Shown: positions 36,689 through 46,080, counted from the first letter of the stretch. The stretch: DNA of 64,000 bases from JACMMS01 sp043758775 (GCA_043758775.1 JAYVMU010000046.1:62001-126000); one strand, 5' to 3'. Notes: generated from the letters alone by a model not told the origin. Numbers and translations: made by a program.

Positions 36689-37798
36689 TTAGCCAGTAAT
36701 AGCAGAAAATTTGCTATTACTGCGTTGACTTTCTGCCGCAAAGCGTATTTTGAGTGATAAGTCGTTGCGTGAATCCGCGTTAGCTAAAGCATTTTCTTCA
36801 TCAATTTTACCGTTGCTAAATAATCTGAATAACGATTGATCGAATGTCATCATGCCTAAATCATTGTTATTGGCCATGATGTCTTTAATCTCGCCAATCT
36901 TCTGTTTTTGCATTAAATCGGCCACATACGGTGTGTTAATCATGACTTCAACTGCCGCGGCGCGCTTAGTTTGTATCGCTGGGACTAAACGTTGCGCAAC
37001 AATGCCGACAATGTTCAAAGACATACTCAATAGCAAGCCGGCACGCGCATCTTGCGGGAAAAACGAGATAATGCGCTCCAAAGTTTGGTTGGCATTATTG
37101 GCATGTAATGTTGCTAGGCATAAATGCCCCGTTTCTGCATAAGCCATGGCTTGTTTCATGCCTTCCATGTCACGAATTTCACCAATTAGAATCACATCGG
37201 GTGCTTGGCGCATAGCATTTTTTAAAGCGTTATCAAAAGAATGAGTATCTATGCCCACTTCACGTTGGTCGACTACGGATTTTTTATGTGGGTGCACAAA
37301 TTCTATTGGGTCCTCAATCGTAATGATGTGGCCCGTCGTCGTTTGATTGCGATAATCAATCATGGACGCTAAAGTTGTAGATTTTCCTGAGCCAGTTGCG
37401 CCCACTACCAATAAAATGCCACGTTTTCGAGCCATCAAATCTTTTAATATTTCAGGAAGGCCTAAAGTTTCAAACGATGGAATCTCGGTTTTGATGTGGC
37501 GAATCACCATACCTACCTCGCCACGCTGTTTAAATACATTAATACGGAAGCGCCCAATGTCTTTGCGCCCAATGGCAAAATTAAGCTCTAAATTCTGTTC
37601 AAATTCAGTTTTCTGTTCATCACTCATTAACGAGTAGGCAATCTCTTTCACCATGCCCGGTAGCATGGCTTGAGAGTTCACCGGCATAGTTTCGCCTTCA
37701 ATATCGATATGAATCGCCGCACCCGTGCTAAAAAATAAGTCTGATCCATTTTTATCAGTCATAAATTTAAGAACGGGGGTGATATCAATGGCAGCCAT
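36689..37798 (-). CDS. pilU: Twitching motility ATPase PilU
   Basis: The 369-residue hexameric ATPase for type IV pilus retraction has Walker A GATGSGKST, Asp-box residues near ITIEDPIEFVH, Walker B VILIGEIRD and His-box HLCLATLHANNANQTLERI. Its N-terminal MTDKNGSDLFFSTG and length favour PilU over PilT. No pilT is adjacent. Confidence 0.88.
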   Translation of the reverse strand: MAAIDITPVLKFMTDKNGSDLFFSTGAAIHIDIEGETMPVNSQAMLPGMVKEIAYSLMSDEQKTEFEQNLELNFAIGRKDIGRFRINVFKQRGEVGMVIRHIKTEIPSFETLGLPEILKDLMARKRGILLVVGATGSGKSTTLASMIDYRNQTTTGHIITIEDPIEFVHPHKKSVVDQREVGIDTHSFDNALKNAMRQAPDVILIGEIRDMEGMKQAMAYAETGHLCLATLHANNANQTLERIISFFPQDARAGLLLSMSLNIVGIVAQRLVPAIQTKRAAAVEVMINTPYVADLMQKQKIGEIKDIMANNNDLGMMTFDQSLFRLFSNGKIDEENALANADSRNDLSLKIRFAAESQRSNSKFSAITG

Positions 37799-37955
37799 GG
37801 CTTTTTCTTATCTGAAAATTATTTTTACTAGCGCAACTTTAGCACAACATAAGGCAAGCTTGTTATACACTAATCTGGTTAATGCTACTTACTTCATAAA
37901 TGAAAAACCTGCCAAAAAGACGGACTTATTAATTTCATTGCATAAGCATTAAAGC

Positions 37956-38518
37956 TTATAAGACTATCTTAGACCAAAAGAAGAATACATTCCCGTTACC
38001 TTTACTACCAGGGATGAATGTAGTATTTACGTTTATTTTGTTATAGCCTATTGAAGCGATTGGTAAAATTCCTGGAATAGGTGTGTAATGCATAATATCT
38101 GATCGTGTTGTAAGAAAAGCCGTATAACCTAAGCCAGCATGCAAGTCTTTAGGTGCACCAGCAATCCATTGATGAGCATAACCTGCAATGTATTCAGGTT
38201 TGCTATGTGAGTCTAAAAAGCCCATGGCATACAGTTCATCTGAATTATTGTTTTGGTCGTAATGAGTGCGACCGTAGCCAATACCATAAGTACTTTCTCT
38301 AAAGGACTTAATTTTTCGGCGGTGTAAGCACTACGTAAATGATAGGCATGAAAAGGCAGATAAATTGAATTGTCACCTTTGTTCCATGTGTCTGTAACGT
38401 GTTTACAGGCGCGGTCTAAAAGCGATTCTGTTTCATCGCAAAGTGCATGGGCTTGTCCAATAGATAATGCCAACAAGCTTGCTGCCAATATTTTGTGGTT
38501 AAGACTTATTTTTTTCAT
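37956..38518 (-). pseudogene. pagP: Lipid A palmitoyltransferase PagP, single-base frameshift
   Basis: Two overlapping frames (38213-38518 and 37956-38225) together make one PagP-like protein. Frame 1 has a signal peptide and the DTWNKGDNSIYLPFHAYHLRSAYT segment; frame 2 has GLGYTAFLTTR, IPLxxxLPIAS-like PGILPIASIGY and FIPGSKGNGNVFFFW. A five-A run at 38312-38316 (minus strand) is where the frame breaks. One extra A would restore AEKIKSFRESTYGIGYG. PagP transfers palmitate to lipid A in the outer membrane and protects against cationic peptides. It may be truly broken, phase-variable, or a sequencing error. Confidence 0.82.
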
Positions 38519-38559
38519 CAGTTAGTACTTTTGCAACTATTTCAGTGCTGCTTAAAACT

Positions 38560-38583
38560 CAATAAAATCATCTGACACAGATG
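38560..38583 (-). terminator. Possible weak terminator downstream of the OGT-like gene
   Basis: CATCTG (38569-38574) and CAGATG (38578-38583) form a 6-bp stem with a 3-base loop. On the minus strand ATTTTATTG follows. It lies between the TPR transferase and pagP, both on the minus strand. The T-run is interrupted. Confidence 0.35.
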
Positions 38584-38648
38584 AGTTATTGATTTAGATA
38601 ATTTCAATATATACCTATGCCATGCAAAACGGCACTAATTAGCAAAAG

Positions 38649-40538
38649 TTAACAAAGTTCGACTATATCAAGTAAAGTTTTCTCTAGATTTTTTGCGAAT
38701 TTCTGCGTATCAAATAACGCGGAGCTTTTAACTTGAGTGGCTAACTTGTTTTTTAATTGCTTTAACATTTTGGGATTGGTCGCTAGCTCCGCTGCTTTTA
38801 CTTCATATTCGGCCAAGGAATGGGTAATAAGTTCCGGCAATTGTGCCGCAGTGAGCAGACTACCTGCAACACGAGAAGCAAAAGTGTCGCCAACACATGT
38901 CAGTAAAGGCAGACCCATCCATAACGCATCGCTTGCCGTGGTGTGTGCGTTATACGGCAAAGTGTCGAGGAATAAATTTGCACAAGTATGGCGTGCTAAA
39001 TGCTTGTCTATGCTGGTTCTAGGCGCAAATATCAGCCTGTCTGCGGTTATGCCCAGTGTTTCAGCTTCACGGATGAGATTGTTTTTTGCCCATTTATTAC
39101 AATCTAATAGCCAAAGTACACTACGTGGAGTTTTACGAAGTAAGCGCATCCAAACTGTGAATACATCAGGAGTAATTTTAAAGCTTTGATTAAAACTGCA
39201 AAATACAAAAGCATCTTCGGGCAGTTGATTGGCAAGTCTGTTGGTTAATGAACTAACAGGGCGCTTTGTGTCATTAGGCTGATAACAATCAGGTAGTAAA
39301 GCCAGTTTTTCTGTGTAATTTTTAGATGCACTGATAGGAGTAATAAACGCATCCGTTAAGATGTAATCATAAAAATCTGTGCCCATTGTGCCTGGAAAGC
39401 CTAACCAGCTGATTTGAATTGGGGCAGGGCGTAAAGCTAAGAGTCCACTGCGGCTGTTTTGCGTGAAGCCAGTTAAATCAATCAATATATCAATGCCGTC
39501 GGCATTGATCTTTTTGGCAATATCAATTTCAGATAAAGCACGCACATCATGGAAGGTATCGAAAGCTTTTTCTAAGCGCTTACGCACCGGGCTTTGATCA
39601 TTTGCGCCGTATGAATAGGCAATTACTTCAAACTTTTCTCTATTGTGTAGTTCAATCAACTCGCTGATTAAAAATGCTAAAGGATGTAAACGAAAATCGG
39701 CAGAAAAATAGCCAATCTTTAATTTTTCTTTTTGTTTTTTAGAGTGTAAAAATTTTATGTTTTGTTTTTGACTAACGATATGTTGAAACCTATTATTAAC
39801 CCAATTTACAGCACATTTTTGTTGCTCTTGTGCGGTAGTATTGGGCATCGCTAAGAAAGCAAAGGGAGAGATTTGTGCGCTAGGTACATGCTTTACCCAG
39901 TCGCGAATTTCATCGATATCCTGCGTTAAATTCTGCCAATCACAGCTATGTTGTTTCTGATGCACTAAATGAACTTTGGCATGATGTAAATTAGGATTTA
40001 GAGTAAGCGCTGTTTGGTAGCTTGCAATAGACTTATCTAGTCGACCCAACTCGCGCAAAACGTTACCTAAGTTATTATGTGTATCTGCATCATTGGGGTC
40101 TAGCTTAATGGATTGCTGATAACTTTCAGCCGCTTGAGTAGCCTTTCCCATCTCGCGCTGAGCGTTGCCTAAATTGTAATAATAAATCGCGTTACGTGGG
40201 CTAAATTGTAAGATTTCTTGGTAGTAAGCTTCAGCTTGTGCGTAGTTACCAATGCTTTGTGCGTGGTTACCCAGTTGCTCAATGGCGTAGCATAAGGCAT
40301 TGTTCACATTCTCTTTAGTTTCGGCATCTAGTGTACTAATTTGTACTAGGTGCCTGAAATAGCCAGCGGCTTCCTCAAAGCGATTGAGTTGCAGGCAAAT
40401 ATTCCCTGTATTGAGTCGCACATTTAAGTCTTTAGGTGTTAAAGCCAGTACTTGCTGATACAAAACTAATGCATCAGCAAGTTTGCCCTTGTGATGGCAG
40501 TCATAAGCATGAGTTAAAATTTGTTGTGAATTCTGCAT
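38649..40538 (-). CDS. TPR protein with SPINDLY-type O-GlcNAc transferase domain (GT41)
   Basis: The 629-residue protein has about five N-terminal TPR units (to residue ~195), including YYNLGNAQREMGKATQAAESYQ and THNNLGNVLRELGR. The C-terminal GT41 region has IGYFSADFRLHPLAFL, DILIDLTGFTQNSR, PIQISWLGFPGTMG, and LDTLPYNAHTTASDALWMGLPLLT. Homologues modify Ser/Thr of proteins with a sugar, or in bacteria glycosylate surface proteins. The target here is unknown. Confidence 0.88.
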   Translation of the reverse strand: MQNSQQILTHAYDCHHKGKLADALVLYQQVLALTPKDLNVRLNTGNICLQLNRFEEAAGYFRHLVQISTLDAETKENVNNALCYAIEQLGNHAQSIGNYAQAEAYYQEILQFSPRNAIYYYNLGNAQREMGKATQAAESYQQSIKLDPNDADTHNNLGNVLRELGRLDKSIASYQTALTLNPNLHHAKVHLVHQKQHSCDWQNLTQDIDEIRDWVKHVPSAQISPFAFLAMPNTTAQEQQKCAVNWVNNRFQHIVSQKQNIKFLHSKKQKEKLKIGYFSADFRLHPLAFLISELIELHNREKFEVIAYSYGANDQSPVRKRLEKAFDTFHDVRALSEIDIAKKINADGIDILIDLTGFTQNSRSGLLALRPAPIQISWLGFPGTMGTDFYDYILTDAFITPISASKNYTEKLALLPDCYQPNDTKRPVSSLTNRLANQLPEDAFVFCSFNQSFKITPDVFTVWMRLLRKTPRSVLWLLDCNKWAKNNLIREAETLGITADRLIFAPRTSIDKHLARHTCANLFLDTLPYNAHTTASDALWMGLPLLTCVGDTFASRVAGSLLTAAQLPELITHSLAEYEVKAAELATNPKMLKQLKNKLATQVKSSALFDTQKFAKNLEKTLLDIVELC

Positions 40539-40548
40539 AAGGTCAATT

Positions 40549-41781
40549 TTACATCAAAGCGATTTTTGCTAATTTTTTTAAGCCCATTTGGCGTAACAAA
40601 AAGCGGTTGGGATTCAGTGCGCCGAATAAGCTATTTGTATCTGGCACTTGTTGATTTGTAATATGTGCCGCAATTAATTCTGCACAATAAGGTGCTGTAA
40701 GTAAACCTTTAGAGCCATGACCAGCATTAACATACAGGCCATGTAGCCAAGGCAAGCTAGCAGGCTTTGCATTGTAGCGCGGTGGGTTTGATACTAATTG
40801 TTGCGCGTCTAATAATTGCCCTGCTAACGGTAAATAGTCTGGTGTTTGGCTGCGCCATGCCACGCGCCCTTGTAGACTATTGTAGCTGCAATTTGGCTGT
40901 GGCAGCTCAGCGCTTATTTTGGATAAGCCAGATAAATTTTTAATGTGATCTTCAATACGACAATTAGGATTATCATCATTCGGTGAAAATGTGGTGCCAA
41001 TATTGTGCAGACCAGCATTGGCGGGACATATATAGCTATCTGCACAGACGATAGTTTTAAGCGCATGCATTGCAATGGAGCTAGGCAGCAATGTGATTTG
41101 ACCGCGTACCGAGGTGAGTGCTAAATGCTGTGCTTGCGAAAATTGTTTAGCATCGCTGGCGTTGGCAATAATCACTGTGGATGCTTGAGCGATTATTTTT
41201 TTTGCATCAGTAACTTGCCACTGCTTCTCCGCAAAACTTAAATTAATCGCATGACTGGAATAACAGATGTTGATATTGGGGTGACTCACCAAAGTATGGC
41301 AATAGGCTTTAGGGTTGACCCAGCCCGCATTTTTGATATAAAGTCCACCATAATTCAAGCTGATGCCGGCTACTTCGCTGGCCTCGGTTTGCGTAAGATA
41401 CTGTGCAATATATTCATTATCATCTCGAATAGAGTTTTTACTAATTAAGGTTTGATGTCTGTTTAACTCGCGTGCATTAAAACTTAGCTGTAATACGCCA
41501 CAAGCTTGGTAATCATCACTGGAAAGTTTTAGATTATCTAACAAATCAAGACCATGTTTAAAACTGGCACTCGTTAAATCATTGAGTGTAGTTTGGCTAC
41601 CAGTTAGCCGCGCATACAAAATAGCGGAGGGATTGCCCGAAGCGCCAAGTGCTAATTGTCGCTCGCGCTCAATCAAAGTTACTTTCCAACCGCGCAGAGC
41701 CAGCGCATAGGCCGAACTGCAGCCCGCAATTCCGCCACCAATGACAATAGCACTGTTTTCTTTTTGATTAAACATGCTCAT
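40549..41781 (-). CDS. mnmC2: FAD-dependent oxidoreductase equivalent to MnmC C-terminal domain
   Basis: The 410-residue DAO-family protein starts with AIVIGGGIAGCSSAYALALRG, an FAD dinucleotide-binding motif. It matches the C-terminal half of MnmC, which converts cmnm5(s2)U34 to nm5(s2)U34 in tRNA. Segments such as LALGASGNPSAILYAR and VNAGHGSKGLLTAPYCAELIA fit MnmC2. Its ATG overlaps the 3' end of mnmD by 14 bases in a different frame, so the bifunctional MnmC of E. coli is present as two proteins. Confidence 0.88.
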   Translation of the reverse strand: MSMFNQKENSAIVIGGGIAGCSSAYALALRGWKVTLIERERQLALGASGNPSAILYARLTGSQTTLNDLTSASFKHGLDLLDNLKLSSDDYQACGVLQLSFNARELNRHQTLISKNSIRDDNEYIAQYLTQTEASEVAGISLNYGGLYIKNAGWVNPKAYCHTLVSHPNINICYSSHAINLSFAEKQWQVTDAKKIIAQASTVIIANASDAKQFSQAQHLALTSVRGQITLLPSSIAMHALKTIVCADSYICPANAGLHNIGTTFSPNDDNPNCRIEDHIKNLSGLSKISAELPQPNCSYNSLQGRVAWRSQTPDYLPLAGQLLDAQQLVSNPPRYNAKPASLPWLHGLYVNAGHGSKGLLTAPYCAELIAAHITNQQVPDTNSLFGALNPNRFLLRQMGLKKLAKIALM

Positions 41782-42514
41782 TAAATTGGCCTGCTAGCAT
41801 TTCACGCTTTTTGCCAAATCCTGGCAATTTATTCACGACAAAGCCTACTTGCTGTAATCCGCGACGCACGGCGCTTGCGCTGGTAAATGTCGAAAAAGTG
41901 GTACTTCCATGTGCAAGCTTCGCCATTTGGCTGAATAAATTGCCCGTCCACATATCAGGGTTTTTACTCGGTGCGAAACCATCTAAAAACCAAGCGTCAA
42001 CTTTTATATCGCTTGTATTTAATTGGCTAAGTGCGATGTTGGCATCATCTAAAAGTAGAGTTAATTTAATGTTATCAATATATAAAGTAATTTCTTTAAT
42101 ATTGGTATTAATTTTTTGGTATTGATTAATTAATTTTTTTGAAAAATCCACAAGCTCTGGCCATTGAGCATGAGCGATGGCTAAATCTTGTGGGGTAATT
42201 GGATATTTTTCGCAACTGATGAAATGCAATGCTGCACTTTGTGGTGCGTATAACTGCCATATTTGCCAGGTGCTTAAGAAGTTTAATCCAGTTCCAAAAC
42301 CAGTTTCTGCAATGGTGAATTGGCTACTCTGTAATGTTTTAAAGCGCTCTATGAGTTGGTTTTGCGTGATGAAAACATAATGAGTTTCCGCTAATCCGTT
42401 ATCACTGGAGAAATAAACATCGTTAAATTGGGCAGAAAACGGCTGCCCGTCTTGCCATTTGATTTGTGCATAGTTAATTCCAGTCTGTAAGTGTTTTATT
42501 TGTGGTTTATTCAT
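41768..42514 (-). CDS. mnmD: tRNA (mnm5s2U34) methyltransferase MnmD, the MnmC N-terminal domain equivalent
   Basis: The 248-residue protein is a SAM-dependent methyltransferase with the DUF752/MnmD motif WDGQPFSAQFNDVYFSSDNGLAETHYVF, the SAM loop IAETGFGTGLNFLSTW, and VDAWFLDGFAPSKNPDMW. It methylates nm5(s2)U34 to mnm5(s2)U34. It ends REMLAGQFNEHV with the mnmC2 start inside its last codons. It stands alone as a separate protein and likely pairs with the next gene. Confidence 0.9.
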   Translation of the reverse strand: MNKPQIKHLQTGINYAQIKWQDGQPFSAQFNDVYFSSDNGLAETHYVFITQNQLIERFKTLQSSQFTIAETGFGTGLNFLSTWQIWQLYAPQSAALHFISCEKYPITPQDLAIAHAQWPELVDFSKKLINQYQKINTNIKEITLYIDNIKLTLLLDDANIALSQLNTSDIKVDAWFLDGFAPSKNPDMWTGNLFSQMAKLAHGSTTFSTFTSASAVRRGLQQVGFVVNKLPGFGKKREMLAGQFNEHV

Positions 42515-42635
42515 GATTTGATTTTACTGAAATACTAAGCTTGTAGTGAAGTTATAAGCTTAAATGACACTTTCAATTTGACTATACTAAGTTGTATACT
42601 TCCACTAGATTATTAATTTCAGATATCAATTTAAC

Positions 42636-44447
42636 ATGATAAACACACCAAGTAGATTTATTATTTCATTCTGTGTATTGGCTATAAGCCTTGCTTTAGC
42701 TGCTTGTAGCACTAACGCACTCAGACATACACAGCAAAATAAAGATTGGCCGAGTTATGGTCGTGATTATGCAGGCCAGCGATTTTCGCCACTTGAGCAA
42801 ATTAACGAGAGCAATGTTAAAAAGTTAGCATTAGCTTGGCAGTACAAAAGCGGTATCTCAGCCAGTTTTCAGGTGACACCGCTTGTGGTTGATAAGGTCA
42901 TGTATCTATCTTTACCATATAATCATGTGGTAGCGCTGGATGCGACCAATGGTAAAGAGTTATGGCGTTATCAACATGACCTTAATAAAAACTGGAAACT
43001 ATGTTGTGGCCCCGCCAATAGGGGTGTAGCGGTAAGTGATGGTAAAGTATTTGTGGGTACTATCGATGCACGCCTGATTGCACTTGATGCAAAAACAGGA
43101 CAAAAACTGTGGGATATTAATGTCGTGGACACAGCTGTAAAAACTGAAGGTCAGGCTGCATTGAATAGTAATGACCCTAACAGTGGCCGTCATTCATCTA
43201 GTGGAACTGGTGCTGGAATTAGCATGGCACCAGTCGTTTACAAAGGTAAGGTCATTATTGGTATTACAGGGGTTGGGTACGGTCTGCATATAGAAAGTGC
43301 TCGCGCTGATATACCTCTAGGCACTGTGGTTGGCGTAACAGGCCGTTATGGTCGACCAGGCTTTCTGGCAGCATTTGATGTGAATACGGGTAAGCGTATT
43401 TGGCAGTTTGATACGATTCCCGCGCAAGGTTGGGAAGGCCAGTTTGTGGAGACTACATCTGATGGTATTGCACTTAATCGTGATATTGCTACTGAAAAAG
43501 CTAATAAAAATAATTATAAGGAATCCTGGAGCTTTGGTGGAGGCTCTGCTTGGAGTACACCTGCTATTGATAGTAAAACTGACACCCTGTTTTTTGGCAC
43601 AGGCAACCCCTCTCCGCAAATGGAGGATGACACGCGCCCAGGTGATAACCTTTATACGGTTTCGCTGGTGGCATTAGACGCTAACACAGGTAAAATAAAA
43701 TGGTATTATCAACAAGTGCCGCATGACGTATGGGGCTATGATACGGCTAGCCCACCTGTATTATTTAACTGGCGCTGTACTATATTAAAATGCAACGGCA
43801 AAATCATACCTGTAGTTGGCCAGGCGAGTAAAACTGGTTGGTATTATGTGAATGATAGAGTTACTGGTGAGTTGTTGATAAAGTCAGAAGCTTTTGTGCC
43901 ACAGCTTAACTTATTTGCTAGAGCTACCAAAGAAGGCGTTACACTGTATCCAGGTATTTTAGGTGGTGCAAGTTGGTCGCCAAGTGCGCTAGACGAGGCC
44001 AAGCAACTGGCCTATGTAGCAGCGATACATGCACCCATTAAATACACATTACATGATCAGACAGCACGGCCATCTGATTCAGGGAGTATTCGTTATATCA
44101 GCGCTGAGCCTACTGATGAACCGCGCTGGGGTCTGCTGTCAGCCATAGATCTGAGTACGGGTAAAATTAAATGGCAAAATAAAACTGAACAACCACTTAT
44201 TGGTGGCGTATTAGCCACTCAAGGCAATTTGTTATTTATGGGGGAAGGTAATGGTAATTTTAACGCTTACCAAAGCCAGACTGGTGACTTGTTATGGACT
44301 ACAAAGATAGACGCAGGCGTCAATGCGCCACCTATTACCTATGCAATTGATGGCGTCCAGTATGTAGCCGTAGCAGCAGGGGGTAATGCGATATTCAACT
44401 ATAAATCGGGTGATATTATTGCGGTATATGTCTTGCCAAAAAAATAA
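42636..44447 (+). CDS. PQQ-dependent dehydrogenase, predicted lipoprotein
   Basis: The 603-residue protein resembles type I quinoprotein alcohol dehydrogenases. A signal with lipobox LAAC places the lipid-modified Cys at residue 24, so it should be membrane-tethered in the periplasm. Beta-propeller repeats carry ALDAxTG(K/Q) motifs throughout. The vicinal disulfide pair C123-C124 (KLCCGPANRG) that shields PQQ in methanol dehydrogenase is kept. The active-site segment reads HDVW-G-Y-D (W366-D369) where MxaF has WDYA and XoxF WDYD. No cytochrome c domain is fused. The substrate is unknown; an alcohol or aldehyde is likely. Confidence 0.85.
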   Translation: MINTPSRFIISFCVLAISLALAACSTNALRHTQQNKDWPSYGRDYAGQRFSPLEQINESNVKKLALAWQYKSGISASFQVTPLVVDKVMYLSLPYNHVVALDATNGKELWRYQHDLNKNWKLCCGPANRGVAVSDGKVFVGTIDARLIALDAKTGQKLWDINVVDTAVKTEGQAALNSNDPNSGRHSSSGTGAGISMAPVVYKGKVIIGITGVGYGLHIESARADIPLGTVVGVTGRYGRPGFLAAFDVNTGKRIWQFDTIPAQGWEGQFVETTSDGIALNRDIATEKANKNNYKESWSFGGGSAWSTPAIDSKTDTLFFGTGNPSPQMEDDTRPGDNLYTVSLVALDANTGKIKWYYQQVPHDVWGYDTASPPVLFNWRCTILKCNGKIIPVVGQASKTGWYYVNDRVTGELLIKSEAFVPQLNLFARATKEGVTLYPGILGGASWSPSALDEAKQLAYVAAIHAPIKYTLHDQTARPSDSGSIRYISAEPTDEPRWGLLSAIDLSTGKIKWQNKTEQPLIGGVLATQGNLLFMGEGNGNFNAYQSQTGDLLWTTKIDAGVNAPPITYAIDGVQYVAVAAGGNAIFNYKSGDIIAVYVLPKK

Positions 44448-44469
44448 AGAGAGTAAGGTTGAGCTAAAG

Positions 44470-44506
44470 AAAAAACGCCAACAGAAATAACTATTGGCGT
44501 TTTTTT
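44470..44506 (+). terminator. Strong bidirectional terminator between PQQ dehydrogenase and cupin gene
   Basis: A perfect 12-bp stem (AAAAAACGCCAA / TTGGCGTTTTTT) with a 12-base loop contains both the A-run and T-run. It sits between convergent genes and should terminate both. Confidence 0.92.
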
Positions 44507-44535
44507 AAACGAGACTACTTTAAAAACTTTGTATT

Positions 44536-44889
44536 TTAAAGTGGTGCGCGTTGACCACAGAAGAAGCCAACAGCAAAATCAGGCGTTTCAAAAGTAATTT
44601 TGCAGCCTGATGGGAAGTATAATACGTCACCAACTGATGCAGTCACTTTTTGACCTGTAGTATCTGAAATGATAAATGTACCAGCAACGACTATTTTCAT
44701 TTCTTCATAATCATACTCATAAACAAGTGCTTCACCTTTGGCTAAGCGAAAAAAGCCTGCGCAAATGGTTTTGTCTTTATCTGCAGATACAAAAGTATCG
44801 CCTAACCATGCTGGCACATTGCCTACGTTCATTGATGGTTGTTGATCATTAATAGCTAGCTTCTTGATTTTAAATGACTTTGCTGACAT
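44536..44889 (-). CDS. Small cupin protein, EutQ-like
   Basis: The 117-residue single-domain cupin resembles the C-terminal part of EutQ (ethanolamine utilisation), but there are no other eut genes. A conserved DVLYFPSGCKITFETP segment is visible. The two metal-ligand His residues usual in cupins are missing, so it may bind a ligand without catalysis. It is divergent from the EamA gene at the left edge of the dimethylamine cluster. Confidence 0.72.
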   Translation of the reverse strand: MSAKSFKIKKLAINDQQPSMNVGNVPAWLGDTFVSADKDKTICAGFFRLAKGEALVYEYDYEEMKIVVAGTFIISDTTGQKVTASVGDVLYFPSGCKITFETPDFAVGFFCGQRAPL

Positions 44890-45077
44890 TGTGTTCTCCT
44901 GATGAATAAATTTTTAAGGTGGTTTATCATAATTCGATAGCCGTCCATCAAACAATCATACTTAGGGGGTACTCTCTAAGAGGCATTTATCCGCTATTAA
45001 TCGTAAACAGAATCACACGTTAATCAGGATATGGAAACTGGGCAATTGCTGGCTCTGCCAATTAATGAAAGAATGCT

Positions 45078-45947
45078 ATGCAACTCTTTACGACTTATCT
45101 TATGACCGCAATTGCTGCAATGTTTTGGGGTGCTAATTTTAACTTAGCTAAACCTGTAGTGGCTGAGATGCACCCTTACGTAGCTGGCGCTAGCCGCTAT
45201 ATAATGGCTGCCGTTATCATGTACTTAATCACGCTGTATAGGCGTGAAACTGTGCCACTTCGCCATATCCGCACTTACCTTATACTAGGCTTAGTCGGTG
45301 TGTTTGGCTTTAATCTATTTTTCTTTCTTGGTATGCAAAGCACTTCAGCAGTTAATGGCGCGCTTATTTTAGCCCTTAATCCTTTACTTACCAGCATCAT
45401 TGCCTACTTGCTTTTAGGTGAAAAATTGAGCTACATACAAATTTCAGCCTTTGTTGTGGGCTTAATTGGTGTTGCTATTGTTGTTTTGGGCGCGGGTGCC
45501 CAAGTGCAGTTGGCGGTCGGAGATGTATTTATTTTTGGTGCTGCCGTAAGCTGGGCATTTTACAATGTGCTGGTGCGTAAGATGATGCCTAAAGATACGA
45601 GCAGTGTTGCTAGTACTACTGGCATCATGATAGTGGGAGCGCTAGCTTTAACGGCTGTTGCACTGGTTAGTGGGCAGAAATTTATCATACCTAGCTTACA
45701 TGCAGGTAGTGCGCTTTTTGTCATGACGGTGGGCGGAGGAGTATTGGCGTATTTATTTTGGAATGTAGGTATTGCTAAACTAGGTGCGACACAAACTGCG
45801 ATTTTTCTCAATTTAGTGCCAATCACCTCAATGATAATTGCTGCACTTGAAGGCCTGCCACCTAATCAGCCACAGTTGATGGGTGGATTTTTGGTGATGA
45901 CTGCAGTGATAAGCTCTGCTATTTTTGCTACCAAACGGTCTAAATAA
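45078..45947 (+). CDS. EamA/DMT-superfamily permease next to dimethylamine genes
   Basis: The 289-residue membrane protein has two EamA repeats (FWGANFNLAKP, then FGAAVSWAFYNVLVRK). Its substrate is not evident from sequence. It is on the same strand and about 130 bases upstream of the dimethylamine monooxygenase set, so uptake or export of a methylated amine or related metabolite is plausible, but this is inference from position only. Confidence 0.8.
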   Translation: MQLFTTYLMTAIAAMFWGANFNLAKPVVAEMHPYVAGASRYIMAAVIMYLITLYRRETVPLRHIRTYLILGLVGVFGFNLFFFLGMQSTSAVNGALILALNPLLTSIIAYLLLGEKLSYIQISAFVVGLIGVAIVVLGAGAQVQLAVGDVFIFGAAVSWAFYNVLVRKMMPKDTSSVASTTGIMIVGALALTAVALVSGQKFIIPSLHAGSALFVMTVGGGVLAYLFWNVGIAKLGATQTAIFLNLVPITSMIIAALEGLPPNQPQLMGGFLVMTAVISSAIFATKRSK

Positions 45948-46080
45948 TTAGCAATTAGATTTGCTATTAAAATTTTAGTAAATCGTACTTCTTTGGTAGT
46001 ACATCTTTAAGAGACTTTATTAACCTCTATTTGTTTAGATAATGTATACCTACATTAACACAAATTTAGAGTCTATTAAA

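Noticed and set aside
41768..41781. mnmD/mnmC2 junction as a frameshifted single mnmC
   Set aside because: Each frame has its own proper terminus and start and a 14-base overlap consistent with translational coupling; kept as two genes with the split reported as a finding.
42636..44447. Calling the PQQ enzyme a methanol dehydrogenase (MxaF or XoxF)
   Set aside because: The active-site segment WGYD differs from both WDYA and WDYD, a lipobox is present, and no mxaG, mxaJ or cytochrome gene is adjacent.
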